Source: Bosea sp. F3-2 (GTDB lineage: Bacteria > Pseudomonadota > Alphaproteobacteria > Rhizobiales > Beijerinckiaceae). Taken from it: DNA of 64,000 bases. Positions 8,516 to 17,034 of this stretch are shown one piece after another. The translations under genes were made by a program, and so were the position numbers. The DNA is taken from the NCBI RefSeq assembly GCF_008253865.1, contig NZ_CP042331.1, positions 3,246,001 through 3,310,000 on the forward strand. Reading direction: 5' to 3'. Below the pieces are notes generated by a model. That model was given only the letters and a program-made list of their open reading frames with translations. It was not told where the DNA came from and ran no database searches. How positions within the stretch are numbered: position 1 is the stretch's first letter; each line of letters begins with the position of its first letter.

Positions 8516-9790
8516 TCACCGGAACGGGCGGAACGCGGTCCGCACTTCCTCCGCGAAGATCTGCGGCTGCTCCCAGGCGGCGAAATGGCCGCCATTGCTC
8601 GCTTCGTTGAAGTAGACGAGGTTCTTGTAGCAGCGCTCCGCCCAGCTCTTCGGCGCGCGGAAGATCTCGCCCGGGAACACGCTGACGGCGACGGGCAGGT
8701 CGATGAGGCCGCGCGCATTGAAGTTATTGGAATGATCTTCCCAATAGATCCGGGCAGCCGACGCGCCGGTGCCGCTCAGCCAATAGAGCGCGATGTCGTC
8801 GACGATTTCGTCGCGCGTCAGGACGCGCTCGGGCTGGCCGCCGCTATAGGTCCACTGGGCGATCTTCTCATACATCCAGGCCGCCATGCCGACCGGGGAG
8901 TCGACCAGCGCGTAGCCGATGGTCTGGGGCCGGGTGTTCATCATCGCCGCATAGGCGGAGTTGTCGCGATAGAACGCCTCCAGCTGATCGAATGCTGTGC
9001 GTTCCTTGGGCGACAAGCCGGCGGGAGCCGGATCGCCTGCCGCCAGGGTCTTTGCGATATCGGCCGGCACCACCGCAGGCATATTCAGGTGAATAGCGAG
9101 AAGGCCGGGCACATGTTGCAGCGCCATACGCTGGGAGATCACCGAGCCGCAATCGCCACCCTGGCTCACATACGCATCGTAGCCCAGGCGCCGCATCAGG
9201 ACCGACCAGGCACGCCCGATCTGATCCGATCCCCAGCCCAGCTTCGACGGCTTCGCCGAGAAGCCGAAACCCGGGATCGAGGGGATGACGAGATGGAAAG
9301 CGTCGTCGGCGGTGCCCCCATGCGCCGTCGGATTGGTCAGCGGATCGATAACCTTCAGGAATTCGAGCACCGAGCCCGGCCAGCCATGGGTCAGGATCAT
9401 CGGCAGCGCATTTTCGTGGCGCGAGCGGACATGGATGAAATGGATGTCCAGGCCGTCGATCTCAGTGAGGAACATCGGCAACCCATTGAGCTGCGTCTCG
9501 ACCTTGCGCCAGTCGTAGTCGGTCGCCCAATACCGCAGCAAAGGCTCAAGGGTTTGGCGGCGTACGCCCTGGTTGTCGTCGGAAGCAGGCTCGGCATCGG
9601 CCCATCGGGTCTCGGTAACACGGCGCTTCATCGCGGCGATGTCCGCCTCCGGAACCGCGACCTTGAACGGCCTGATCACGTTGCCGACGGTTGCCTGAGC
9701 GTTTGCGACCGAGGGAAGCGCGCTCATGACTCCCGCGAGTGCTGCACCCGCTATGAGCTGGCGACGCGATGTCGAAAATGTCTCGTGCAC
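8516..9790 (-). CDS. Exported epoxide hydrolase (EHN-domain family)
   Basis: A 424-residue protein with a likely Tat signal (TSRRQLIAGAALAG). An N-terminal EHN domain follows (IRPFKVAVPEADIAAMKRR, with TRWADAEP and YDWRKVETQLNGLP). The alpha/beta hydrolase core has THGWPGS, IPGFGFS and the nucleophile segment QGGDCGS, giving an Asp nucleophile as in microsomal-type epoxide hydrolases. A GTG at 9790 with GGAGAAAGTAC in front is preferred over a TTG five codons upstream. This is the second Asp-nucleophile exported hydrolase in 5 kb. It is the first gene of the operon with Ohr and the small hydrolase. Confidence 0.88.
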   Translation of the reverse strand: MHETFSTSRRQLIAGAALAGVMSALPSVANAQATVGNVIRPFKVAVPEADIAAMKRRVTETRWADAEPASDDNQGVRRQTLEPLLRYWATDYDWRKVETQLNGLPMFLTEIDGLDIHFIHVRSRHENALPMILTHGWPGSVLEFLKVIDPLTNPTAHGGTADDAFHLVIPSIPGFGFSAKPSKLGWGSDQIGRAWSVLMRRLGYDAYVSQGGDCGSVISQRMALQHVPGLLAIHLNMPAVVPADIAKTLAAGDPAPAGLSPKERTAFDQLEAFYRDNSAYAAMMNTRPQTIGYALVDSPVGMAAWMYEKIAQWTYSGGQPERVLTRDEIVDDIALYWLSGTGASAARIYWEDHSNNFNARGLIDLPVAVSVFPGEIFRAPKSWAERCYKNLVYFNEASNGGHFAAWEQPQIFAEEVRTAFRPFR

Positions 9791-10043
9791 GTACTTTCTC
9801 CTCAATCGGGAATCCGAACTGATCCCAGATTAAGGACGCGGCGGCGCGGCGCCCGTTAGGTTCGATGATGGAGCGTTAGCGTGTCACGAAGCTGATGAGG
9901 TCGGCGCTGAGCGTTCGATTGCGATCGGCGATCAGCTCGCCCTGCCAGGAACTAACACGGGTCATCGTGCCATAACATGAAGCGAGCGGAGACAACCTCC
10001 AGACTGCGAGCCGAGATACCGTCTCGTCGCAAGGTTCACCATC

Positions 10044-11159
10044 ATGGCTCAGAGCCACACAATCGGTTTTGTGACGGCCACTCTCCTGGCGGGTGGCGCC
10101 TCGGCGGCGGTTGGCCTGACGGGCGCCATCATCGGCCCGGGCTTCGGATTTGGAGCGCTCGGCTCTGCCGCCATCAGATCCTCGCCGATTGGTGCTACCG
10201 CGAGCCCCTTGTCAGTGCTGCAAAGGGCAAAGCCTTGGCTTGCTGCCGTTCCCGGCGGTCCGCTGGCGCTGCGGGGTAAGGTCGTCCTCGTTAATTTCTG
10301 GACATACTCGTGCATCAACTCGCTGCGGGCGCTGCCGCATCTGCGCTCGTGGAACGAGCGATATGCGAGCAAAGGGCTCGCCGTTGTGGGCGTCCACGCG
10401 CCCGAATTTCAATTCGAGCGCGACGCCGCGAGGGTGCAACTTGCTTCCAAACAGCTCGGCGTCGCGTATCCGAGCCTTCAGGACAACAATTATTCCGTCT
10501 GGCAAAGCTTCGCTAACGAAGGTTGGCCCGGGTTTTATTTTATCGACGCCGATGGTCGCATGCGGGGCTACCGAGTTGGCGAAGGGAAGTATGCGGAAGT
10601 GGAGCAGTTCATTCGCATCCTCCTCGCCGAAGCAGGACAGGACCTTTCCAACATACCCTTGGCGCCCGCTACCGGCGCTGGCATTGAAGCCGAGGCCGAC
10701 TGGAATAATCTTCGATCGCCGGAATCCTATTTGGGGTACGGCAAGGCGGAGCGCTTTGCATCCCCTGGCGGGGTGGACCGAGATTTGTCTCGGGACTATG
10801 CAGCTGCTCCTGGGCTCCCGCTCAATCACTGGGACATTGCCGGGCAATGGACGATAGGGACGGAGTTCGCCACGCTTGATAGTAGCCGCGGTGCCATCCG
10901 GTTCCGCTTTCACGCGCGCGATGCTCATCTTGTCCTCGGCGGCGCAGGCGATGGGAAGCCGATCCGCTATCGTGTCACCATCGACGGCGTCGCACTGGGC
11001 GTGAATCGCGGCGTTGATGTCGACGCGGATGGCTGGGGCGAGGTCAAGGAAGACCGCCTTTATCAACTGGTCCGACAAGCGGGCGAAATCGCCGATCGCA
11101 CGATTTCCATTGAATTTTCGCGCCCAGGCGCCCGGGCATATGTCTTCACATTCGGCTGA
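10044..11159 (+). CDS. DipZ/TlpA-like redoxin domain protein lacking the second active-site cysteine
   Basis: A 371-residue protein. An N-terminal hydrophobic segment (residues about 8-45) acts as signal or anchor. A thioredoxin-fold domain (about 70-200) is followed by a beta-rich C-terminal domain (about 240-371) as in the C-terminal part of mycobacterial DipZ. The active site reads FWTYSCINSLR, with Cys90 and Ser93, where DipZ relatives have CxxC. FWTYSCIN, VGVHAPEF and LDNNY-like segments otherwise fit the family. Loss of the resolving Cys suggests a monothiol or non-redox role. It is divergent from the epoxide hydrolase operon across 9791-10043. Confidence 0.8.
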   Translation: MAQSHTIGFVTATLLAGGASAAVGLTGAIIGPGFGFGALGSAAIRSSPIGATASPLSVLQRAKPWLAAVPGGPLALRGKVVLVNFWTYSCINSLRALPHLRSWNERYASKGLAVVGVHAPEFQFERDAARVQLASKQLGVAYPSLQDNNYSVWQSFANEGWPGFYFIDADGRMRGYRVGEGKYAEVEQFIRILLAEAGQDLSNIPLAPATGAGIEAEADWNNLRSPESYLGYGKAERFASPGGVDRDLSRDYAAAPGLPLNHWDIAGQWTIGTEFATLDSSRGAIRFRFHARDAHLVLGGAGDGKPIRYRVTIDGVALGVNRGVDVDADGWGEVKEDRLYQLVRQAGEIADRTISIEFSRPGARAYVFTFG

Positions 11160-11197
11160 CCTCAATCGGACTGTCGCTAGAACATTGCCTGTATTTC

Positions 11198-11213
11198 TTG
11201 AACGATAGTTCCA
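11198..11213. promoter_or_regulatory. Operator-like site matching the one at 361-376
   Basis: TTGAACGATAGTTCCA matches 14 of 16 bases of the TetR-type site at 361-376, and the match continues into the flank (AGTTCCAGAATGTCA against CGTTCCATAACGTCA). It lies just upstream of a decayed short-chain dehydrogenase reading, so it is probably the surviving promoter/operator of a gene that has since been lost. Confidence 0.45.
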
Positions 11214-11244
11214 GAATGTCATGAGCTGTGCTACGGACCAGCTC

Positions 11245-11339
11245 ATGATACGCACGTGCTTGATAACTGCCAGATCGCGCGGTTTCGGGCGCACCTTATC
11301 GAGAGGGTCGTTGAAGCCGACATGCAGCTTCGCCATTGA
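11245..11339 (+). pseudogene. Short-chain dehydrogenase (SDR) remnant, N-terminal fragment with frameshift
   Basis: From the ATG at 11245 the reading MIRTCLITARSRGFGR matches the SDR cofactor motif (usually WLITGxSRGFGR). After GGGCGC a one-base loss shifts the frame, and the continuation reads LIERVVEAD in the next frame, as expected after GFGRxL in this family; a stop follows at 11337. The first Gly of TGxxxGxG is already mutated to Ala. Only about 30 codons survive and the large regulator begins 125 bp later. No other gene is seen in 11160-11464. Confidence 0.55.
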
Positions 11340-11464
11340 GTTGTTTCAAACGCGGGCTGTCGCGCAGAATTCGATGATCGCTTCTGAATCTAGCTTCGCA
11401 TGTCGCCGTTATCTGTCACCGCTATTTTTAGTACGCGTCTATCGGATTTGGGAACGAGGGGATC

Positions 11465-14239
11465 GTGGCTGACTTAGGCAACCAGCAAAATGGCGAACGT
11501 CGCGCCTTCGGTCCCTTTTGCCTCTCTCCGACGGAGCGACTGCTGACGCGGGACGGCAAGCGAATTGAAATGGGCGGCCGGTCTTTTGACCTCCTCGTGG
11601 TCCTGACAGAGCAGCCCGGTCGGGTTCTGTCGAAGCGCGAGCTACTCAAGCGCGTCTGGTCGGATGTTGTGGTTGAGGATGGAAGCCTCCGGTTTCACAT
11701 GGCCGGCCTACGCAAGCTCCTCAACGATGGCGAGGATGGCGCCCGATACATCGCGACCCAGGTAGGCGTCGGCTACGCGTTTGTGGCGCCCGTAGAGAGG
11801 ATCGACCCTCTGGGGGCGCTCGTGTCGTGGTCGGTTCCTGTCGCAAATGAGGTTGCCTGCAAGCTTCCTGTCGGCACGACCAACCTTCCGCCGCGTCTGC
11901 CGCGCCTCATCGGACGAGAGCGCGATGTGCGGCTTCTCATGGAACGCGTAGCCGATACGCCCCTTTTTACGATCGTTGGATCAGCGGGCGTTGGCAAAAC
12001 GTCGCTTGCCGTGGAAATCGGGCATCAGCTGGTGCCCCAATTCGAGGGCCGGGTCGCCTTCGTCGATTTCAGCATGCTCGAGAATCCGACCGTCGTTCCA
12101 TCCATGATCGCCGGGGCGATGGGCATCGCGGTCCAGAGCGAGGACCCTCTCGCCGTTATTCTCGGCCATATTCGCGATCACCGTTTCTTACTCGTGCTCG
12201 ACAATTGTGAACACGTCATCGAGCCCGCCGCCAACATCGTCGAGCGGATTGTTGACGAAGCGCCTAACACCCGCGTGCTCGCCACATCGCGCGAACCTTT
12301 GCGAGTTCGCAGCGAAAATGTTCACCGTCTCGACGCCCTTGCTTACCCCGACAATCCGGCAGAGCTGAACCTCGAACAACTTTTGGAGTTCCCCGCGGTC
12401 CAGCTCTTCTGCGAGCGAGCCGCCGCCGCAGACAGTTCTTTGGAAATCGACGAAGAAGCCGCGCGCCTGATTGGCGGTATGTGCCATCGGCTTGACGGCA
12501 TGGCGCTGCCGATCGAGCTCGCCGCAGTCCGCGTCGCGACCCATGGCATCTTGGCGACCGCTCGCCAGCTTGGCGAACGATTCAGTCTAGGCTGGTCGGG
12601 CCGAAGGACAGCACGGCCGCGTCAACAGACACTCCAGGCCACACTGGACTGGAGCTATGATCTCCTGTCCGAAACGGAAAAGATCGTTCTGGAACGTCTC
12701 GCTATTTTTGTGGGGCCCTTCTCAATCGACGCCGCGCTCGATGTCGCCGCGGACCCTGAAATCGAAACCAACGACGTGGCGGTCGCGCTCGACGAGCTAA
12801 CGTCGAAATCGTTGATTTCGCCCAATAGATCGCGCGAATCCGGAACCTACCGGCTCCTCGAAATGACCCGTGCCTATGCGCGACAAAAGCTGCATGCGCG
12901 CGGACGGGAACAATATGTCGCCGCCGCGCGCCGGCACGCCAGCTATTTCCTCGGCGAGCTCGAAGCGATCGGCAGGCAAGACGAGGATTTGCTGCAGGAT
13001 CCCCAGCCGCTGCGGCTCCAGCTTGGCAATATCAGGAGCGCGCTGGATTGGTGTTTCAGTAGAACCGGAGATCTGAAGATCGGGGTTCGCCTGGCTGCAG
13101 CCAGTGCACCCGTTTTCCAAAACTTGTCTCACTTGCTCGAATGCCGCGCCTGGTCCGCCCGCGCGCTATCTGAATTAGCGGATTCGCAGCGCGGTACCGC
13201 AATCGAGCTGGAACTCCAGGGTGCTCTTGGCATCTCGCTCATGTTCACTCGCGGCAACAGCGCAGCGGCCGGCAACGCGCTCGCGCGCGGGCTTGAAGTC
13301 GCAACTGACCTGGAAGACCACTGGAACCAGCTGAGAATGCTGGGCGGCTTGCACATCTTTCACGAACGGATCGGCGAGTATTCAACCGCGATGTCGCATG
13401 CCCGGCGCGCCGTGGAGGTGGCCGAGGCTATCGGAGAGCCCGAGGCTATCGGCGTTGCCTATTCCCTATCAGGTATCTCCCATCATCTAGCTGGCGACCA
13501 AGTTAGGGCCCGCCTTGAGCTCGAGCTCGCACTGGAGAAGAGCCCGCCCTCGCATCGCAGCCGCACGATCCGATACGGCTTCGACCACCGGAACCGAAGC
13601 GGTATCGCGTTGGCGCGCGCATTATGGCTGACGGGACATCCGACGCGGGCCGGCGCGGTGGCACGACAGACTGTACGCGAGGCAGCGCAGCTCAACCATC
13701 CGGTGACCCATTGCATCGCCCTGATTTGGTCGTTCGATGTCTATCTCTGGATGGATGAGTTGGACGCCGCGCAGGCGGCGTTAGATGCTTTCACGGAGTG
13801 CGCTGAGGTCAACGCATTTGGTCCCTACATCGCGGCAGCCGGCGGATTTCGCGGGGAACTGGCGCTCCAGCAGGGGGCGCTCGGTGAAGCACTGGGCGCG
13901 ATCGAGGAAAGCTTGTCCCGTCTGCGCGCCATTCGCTATGAGCTGCTGACCACATCCTTTTCCCTCGCGCTGGCGCGCGGCCTGATGCAGGGCGCTCGTT
14001 ACTCTGAAGCGCGCGAATTGATCGAAGTGACGATCGCTCGATGTCATGGCAACGGCGAGCGGTTCGCATTGCCGGAGCTACTTCGTGTGAAAGCTGAGAT
14101 TGTTTGCCGCGCCGACGGCGACATTGCCGCCTGTGAGGCTCTTCTGAAGGAAGCCCTTATTCTTGCTCGAGAGCAGGGTTCGCGCGCGTGGGAGAGTCGG
14201 ATCGCCGTAGATCTCGACGGTCTGGTTGCGGAAAATTGA
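11465..14239 (+). CDS. Winged-helix transcriptional regulator with ATPase and TPR-like repeat domains
   Basis: A 924-residue STAND-type regulator. Residues about 10-105 form an OmpR/PhoB-like winged helix (PGRVLSKRELLKRVW, VGVGYAFVAPVE). Residues about 150-430 form an NTPase with Walker A GSAGVGKTSLA, Walker B FLLVLDNCEHV, the sensor segment VLATSREPLRV and the ARC-like WSYDLLSETEKIVLERLAIF. The rest is alpha-helical repeats resembling TPRs. There is no receiver domain, so activation is probably by ligand and nucleotide. The GTG start has GAGGGGATC in front. Such proteins often control adjacent metabolic genes; the aldehyde dehydrogenase follows on the same strand. Confidence 0.88.
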   Translation: MADLGNQQNGERRAFGPFCLSPTERLLTRDGKRIEMGGRSFDLLVVLTEQPGRVLSKRELLKRVWSDVVVEDGSLRFHMAGLRKLLNDGEDGARYIATQVGVGYAFVAPVERIDPLGALVSWSVPVANEVACKLPVGTTNLPPRLPRLIGRERDVRLLMERVADTPLFTIVGSAGVGKTSLAVEIGHQLVPQFEGRVAFVDFSMLENPTVVPSMIAGAMGIAVQSEDPLAVILGHIRDHRFLLVLDNCEHVIEPAANIVERIVDEAPNTRVLATSREPLRVRSENVHRLDALAYPDNPAELNLEQLLEFPAVQLFCERAAAADSSLEIDEEAARLIGGMCHRLDGMALPIELAAVRVATHGILATARQLGERFSLGWSGRRTARPRQQTLQATLDWSYDLLSETEKIVLERLAIFVGPFSIDAALDVAADPEIETNDVAVALDELTSKSLISPNRSRESGTYRLLEMTRAYARQKLHARGREQYVAAARRHASYFLGELEAIGRQDEDLLQDPQPLRLQLGNIRSALDWCFSRTGDLKIGVRLAAASAPVFQNLSHLLECRAWSARALSELADSQRGTAIELELQGALGISLMFTRGNSAAAGNALARGLEVATDLEDHWNQLRMLGGLHIFHERIGEYSTAMSHARRAVEVAEAIGEPEAIGVAYSLSGISHHLAGDQVRARLELELALEKSPPSHRSRTIRYGFDHRNRSGIALARALWLTGHPTRAGAVARQTVREAAQLNHPVTHCIALIWSFDVYLWMDELDAAQAALDAFTECAEVNAFGPYIAAAGGFRGELALQQGALGEALGAIEESLSRLRAIRYELLTTSFSLALARGLMQGARYSEARELIEVTIARCHGNGERFALPELLRVKAEIVCRADGDIAACEALLKEALILAREQGSRAWESRIAVDLDGLVAEN

Positions 14240-14262
14240 TCCTGCGCCGAGTTGCAGTACTT

Positions 14263-14282
14263 TGTCGGCGCATGCGCCGACA
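14263..14282. terminator. Perfect 20-bp palindrome after the regulator gene
   Basis: TGTCGGCGCATGCGCCGACA is fully self-complementary and lies 23 bp after the stop of the 924-aa regulator. As RNA it would fold into a strong GC stem, so it probably terminates the regulator transcript. A protein-binding role cannot be excluded. Confidence 0.4.
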
Positions 14283-14480
14283 CGCCTCCCTGTTGAGCCT
14301 GGCACTCCCTTTCACGCCTGACAGGCTCTAGCAGGCGCTAACGAGCAATTTCGCTAGGACACGCGCAGGCTCGGGTTTGAGACGGCTGTGGCGAGACAAA
14401 CCGAAGGGTTCAGTCTGCCCCGTCTCTGTGGGCTGGTTCGGCTGCTCGGTGCGCCTGGCAACCGAGACGAGGAGACCCAA

Positions 14481-15905
14481 ATGCGCAAGTACGATCAGAC
14501 TTACATCAGCGGAGCTTTCCGAAGCACCGTGGGCCGCGAGGAAATGCCTCTCTTTGACCCGACGACCGAGGAACAGTCCGGTATTCTGGTCCTGGCCAAT
14601 GCTGAGGATGCTCGACTTGCCGTCGAAAGCGCGAGCCGTGCATTGCCGGGGTGGTCGGCATCGAGCCGAACAGAGCGCATCGACCTGCTCAACTCTATGG
14701 CCGATGCGGTGGAGGCGCGCGCGGACGAGCTGACCGAGGCGACCATCGTCGAATATGGGGGGCCGATTGCGCAGGCCAGGTGGCGTGCCGGTCTCGCCGC
14801 CACCAACTTTCGCATCGCGGCGAATCTGCTGAAGGACTTCCCCTTCATCCGTCGCACCAACGGAGCCGAAGTGCTCGCCCAGGCGGCCGGAGTGGCCCTG
14901 CACATCGTCCCCTGGAACAGTGTGTACAACTCGATCAGCGTCAAGATGGCCGGCGCGCTGGCCGCGGGTTGCCCAGTCGTGGTCAAACCCAGCGAGTTCA
15001 GCCCGTGGCAGGTCGACCTTTTCGCGCAATGCCTGCATGCAGCCGGTGTGCCGGCGGGCGTGGTCAATATCGTAGTGGGGTTGGGCAGCGAGGTCGGCAC
15101 GGCACTAACCGCAAGTCCCGACGTGCGTAAAATCTCGTTCACGGGCTCGACCGCGGTCGGCAAGACGATCCTGCAAGGAAGCGCGAAATGGATGCAGCGG
15201 GTCACCCTAGAATTGGGAGGCAAGGCTCCCACGATTGTCATGGACGACGCCGACTTAGCTGAGGCGGCGCGCCAGGCACTCGCCATCGGCTTCGCCAACA
15301 ACGGCCAAGCCTGCATCGCAGGCACTCGCATTCTCGTGCGGCGTGACCACCTGGATGAATTCTGTAGGGCTATCCCCGATGCCGCGCGAACGGTCGTGCA
15401 AGGAGATCCCCGCGACCCTCGGACGACCCTCGGCCCCCTTGTCAATCGTCGACAGTTCGAACGCGTGCTGCGGTACATTTCGCTGGGCATCGTCGAGGGG
15501 GCTCGCCCCGTGATCGGCGGTGAGGGGCGACCGCCGGAGTTCGACCGAGGATACTTCGCGCGTCCGACCGTTTTCGCCGACGTTACCAACGACATGACGA
15601 TCGCACGTGAGGAAGTTTTCGGCCCGGTGCTGTGCATCATCGCCTATGATGACGATGAAGACGCGATCCGCATTGCCAACGATACACCCTATGGCCTGCA
15701 CGCCTACATCCTCGGCAACGATATCGCTCGCGCGCGCGCCATTGCCGGGCGGCTCGACGCCGGGCGCGTCGCTATCAACGGGATGGCACACGAACCGATG
15801 GCTCCTTTCGGCGGCTTCAAGCAGTCGGGGATTGGTCGGGAGTACGGCATATACGGGATCGAGGATCACCTTGAATTCAAAGCCGTCACAGGCGGCACCG
15901 TGTGA
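14481..15905 (+). CDS. Aldehyde dehydrogenase family protein
   Basis: A 474-residue NAD(P)-dependent aldehyde dehydrogenase of normal length. The catalytic general base is Glu244 in TLELGGKAP and the nucleophile Cys278 in NNGQACIAGTR. Cofactor segments VPWNS and FTGSTAVGK and the C-terminal EEVFGPVL and PFGGFKQSGIGREYG are intact. It oxidises an aldehyde to the acid in the cytoplasm; the betaine-aldehyde-like branch has broad specificity, so the substrate is not assigned. GAGGAGACCCAA precedes the ATG at 14481. The 240-bp gap upstream suggests its own promoter, possibly controlled by the preceding regulator. Confidence 0.92.
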   Translation: MRKYDQTYISGAFRSTVGREEMPLFDPTTEEQSGILVLANAEDARLAVESASRALPGWSASSRTERIDLLNSMADAVEARADELTEATIVEYGGPIAQARWRAGLAATNFRIAANLLKDFPFIRRTNGAEVLAQAAGVALHIVPWNSVYNSISVKMAGALAAGCPVVVKPSEFSPWQVDLFAQCLHAAGVPAGVVNIVVGLGSEVGTALTASPDVRKISFTGSTAVGKTILQGSAKWMQRVTLELGGKAPTIVMDDADLAEAARQALAIGFANNGQACIAGTRILVRRDHLDEFCRAIPDAARTVVQGDPRDPRTTLGPLVNRRQFERVLRYISLGIVEGARPVIGGEGRPPEFDRGYFARPTVFADVTNDMTIAREEVFGPVLCIIAYDDDEDAIRIANDTPYGLHAYILGNDIARARAIAGRLDAGRVAINGMAHEPMAPFGGFKQSGIGREYGIYGIEDHLEFKAVTGGTV

Positions 15906-16513
15906 GCGTCGTCTGTAGGTTGGTTTCGGTCATGCGGCTTCCACGCTCGCAGAGTCCGCTCCCGGGCGCCAACCCAAGACTGCTCCTGGCACGGATCGGC
16001 AGCGACTGAGGTGGGATCGGAGGCTGTGGCATGAGCTAACTCGAAACTAACGAACCGATCCCGGCCGGATCGTCCCACGCGGACGACGGGATGGATGAAG
16101 CCGCAAACTTCTGCTGCGCTGCGAGCGCGTCCAAAAGCGAGGCTCGCCAGACCCTGATCCCATGCATGCGTGCAACGGCTCCGCTTGGAAGGAGCCATCA
16201 GACTGCGAAGAGAAGCGTGACCCGCGTGAACGATAAGGCCAGTGCAGATCAAACCTGAGCTTGACACTCATGCCCGATTAGAGAAGCGGAAGTTGGCTGG
16301 CTACCCGGAATCGGACATTCCGACCGGGCCGACGAAGGTCGGCTCGCGACCGAGGTCGTGTGAAAACGCGATTGCGTCAGTGCCGATGACGGCCGCCTTT
16401 GCGCATGCAGCGATGACGCGCGCCGGCAGTCAGTGGAGATCAGGCGGCGATGGCTTTCGTAGGAGTTTCTGAACTCGATCGCCCCCCGGAAAGCCGGCAG
16501 CAACACTTGCGCA
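15906..16513. other. Long intergenic stretch without a recognisable gene
   Basis: About 600 bp with many short interrupted frames on both strands and none with coding-like composition or a family motif. The middle (about 16290-16450) looks like degenerate repeat or insertion-sequence flank, but no transposase motif or terminal repeat pair can be shown. Confidence 0.4.
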
Positions 16514-16540
16514 AATTTACCTTGATCATCAAGATAAATT
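16514..16540. promoter_or_regulatory. 27-bp near-perfect palindrome, MarR operator candidate
   Basis: AATTTAC-CTTGAT-C-ATCAAG-ATAAATT is symmetric about the central C at 16527 with one mismatched pair out of 13. Its size and AT-rich dyad are typical of MarR-family sites. It lies 42 bp upstream of the membrane-protein gene that forms an operon with a MarR gene, so autoregulation is likely. Confidence 0.65.
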
Positions 16541-16582
16541 GCGGCAAAGGCGCCGCCTCATCATCAACGGGGAGCGTGACCT

Positions 16583-17026
16583 TTGGAAATCCTGCTGGGA
16601 ATGACGGCGCTGTCGGCAGCGCTCGGCGTCGGCGGCGGCATCTACGAGATGACCGTCATCAATCCTGTGTGGCCGCAGCGGCCGGACATCGTGCATCCTG
16701 CGTCGGGCGGGATCTCGCGCAAGCGCTTCTGGATTGCGATCCACGTCCAATTCGAACTGCTGCTGATCGCGTCGCTGATCGTCGCATGGTCGACGCCAGC
16801 GGTCCGGACCTGGCTCCTCGTGGCGTTCGCGAGCCACGCCGCGATGCGCATCTGGTCGGCCTTCGACTTCATTCCCAAGGCCCTCGCCTTCGAGCGGTCC
16901 GAACTCGGAACCGTCTCGCTCGCCGAGTCGAAATCGTGGGTGTCGCGCAGCCGCCTGCGGATGCCGCTGGACCTGATCACGGTCGCCGGCGTCGCCATGG
17001 CGTTCGCCGCATCGATCGCGCGGTAA
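16583..17026 (+). CDS. Small integral membrane protein, unknown function
   Basis: A 147-residue hydrophobic protein with about four membrane segments (residues about 4-20, 50-68, 72-90 and 125-145). A polar loop containing VINPVWPQRPDIVHP separates the first two segments. I do not recognise a named family; it has the general look of the DUF1772/DoxX-like small membrane proteins that often sit beside MarR or TetR regulators. The reading begins with TTG behind GGGGAGCGTGACC; an in-frame ATG six codons later is possible. A MarR gene follows after 8 bp, so the two form an operon. Confidence 0.7.
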   Translation: MEILLGMTALSAALGVGGGIYEMTVINPVWPQRPDIVHPASGGISRKRFWIAIHVQFELLLIASLIVAWSTPAVRTWLLVAFASHAAMRIWSAFDFIPKALAFERSELGTVSLAESKSWVSRSRLRMPLDLITVAGVAMAFAASIAR

Positions 17027-17034
17027 CAGATCCT

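Noticed and set aside
15866..16267. Minus-strand frame of 133 codons after the aldehyde dehydrogenase
   Set aside because: Overlaps the end of the dehydrogenase gene, lacks a ribosome site and has no recognisable motif.
16290..16450. Insertion-sequence remnant
   Set aside because: The composition suggests repeat-like DNA, but no transposase motif, terminal inverted repeats or target duplication could be shown.
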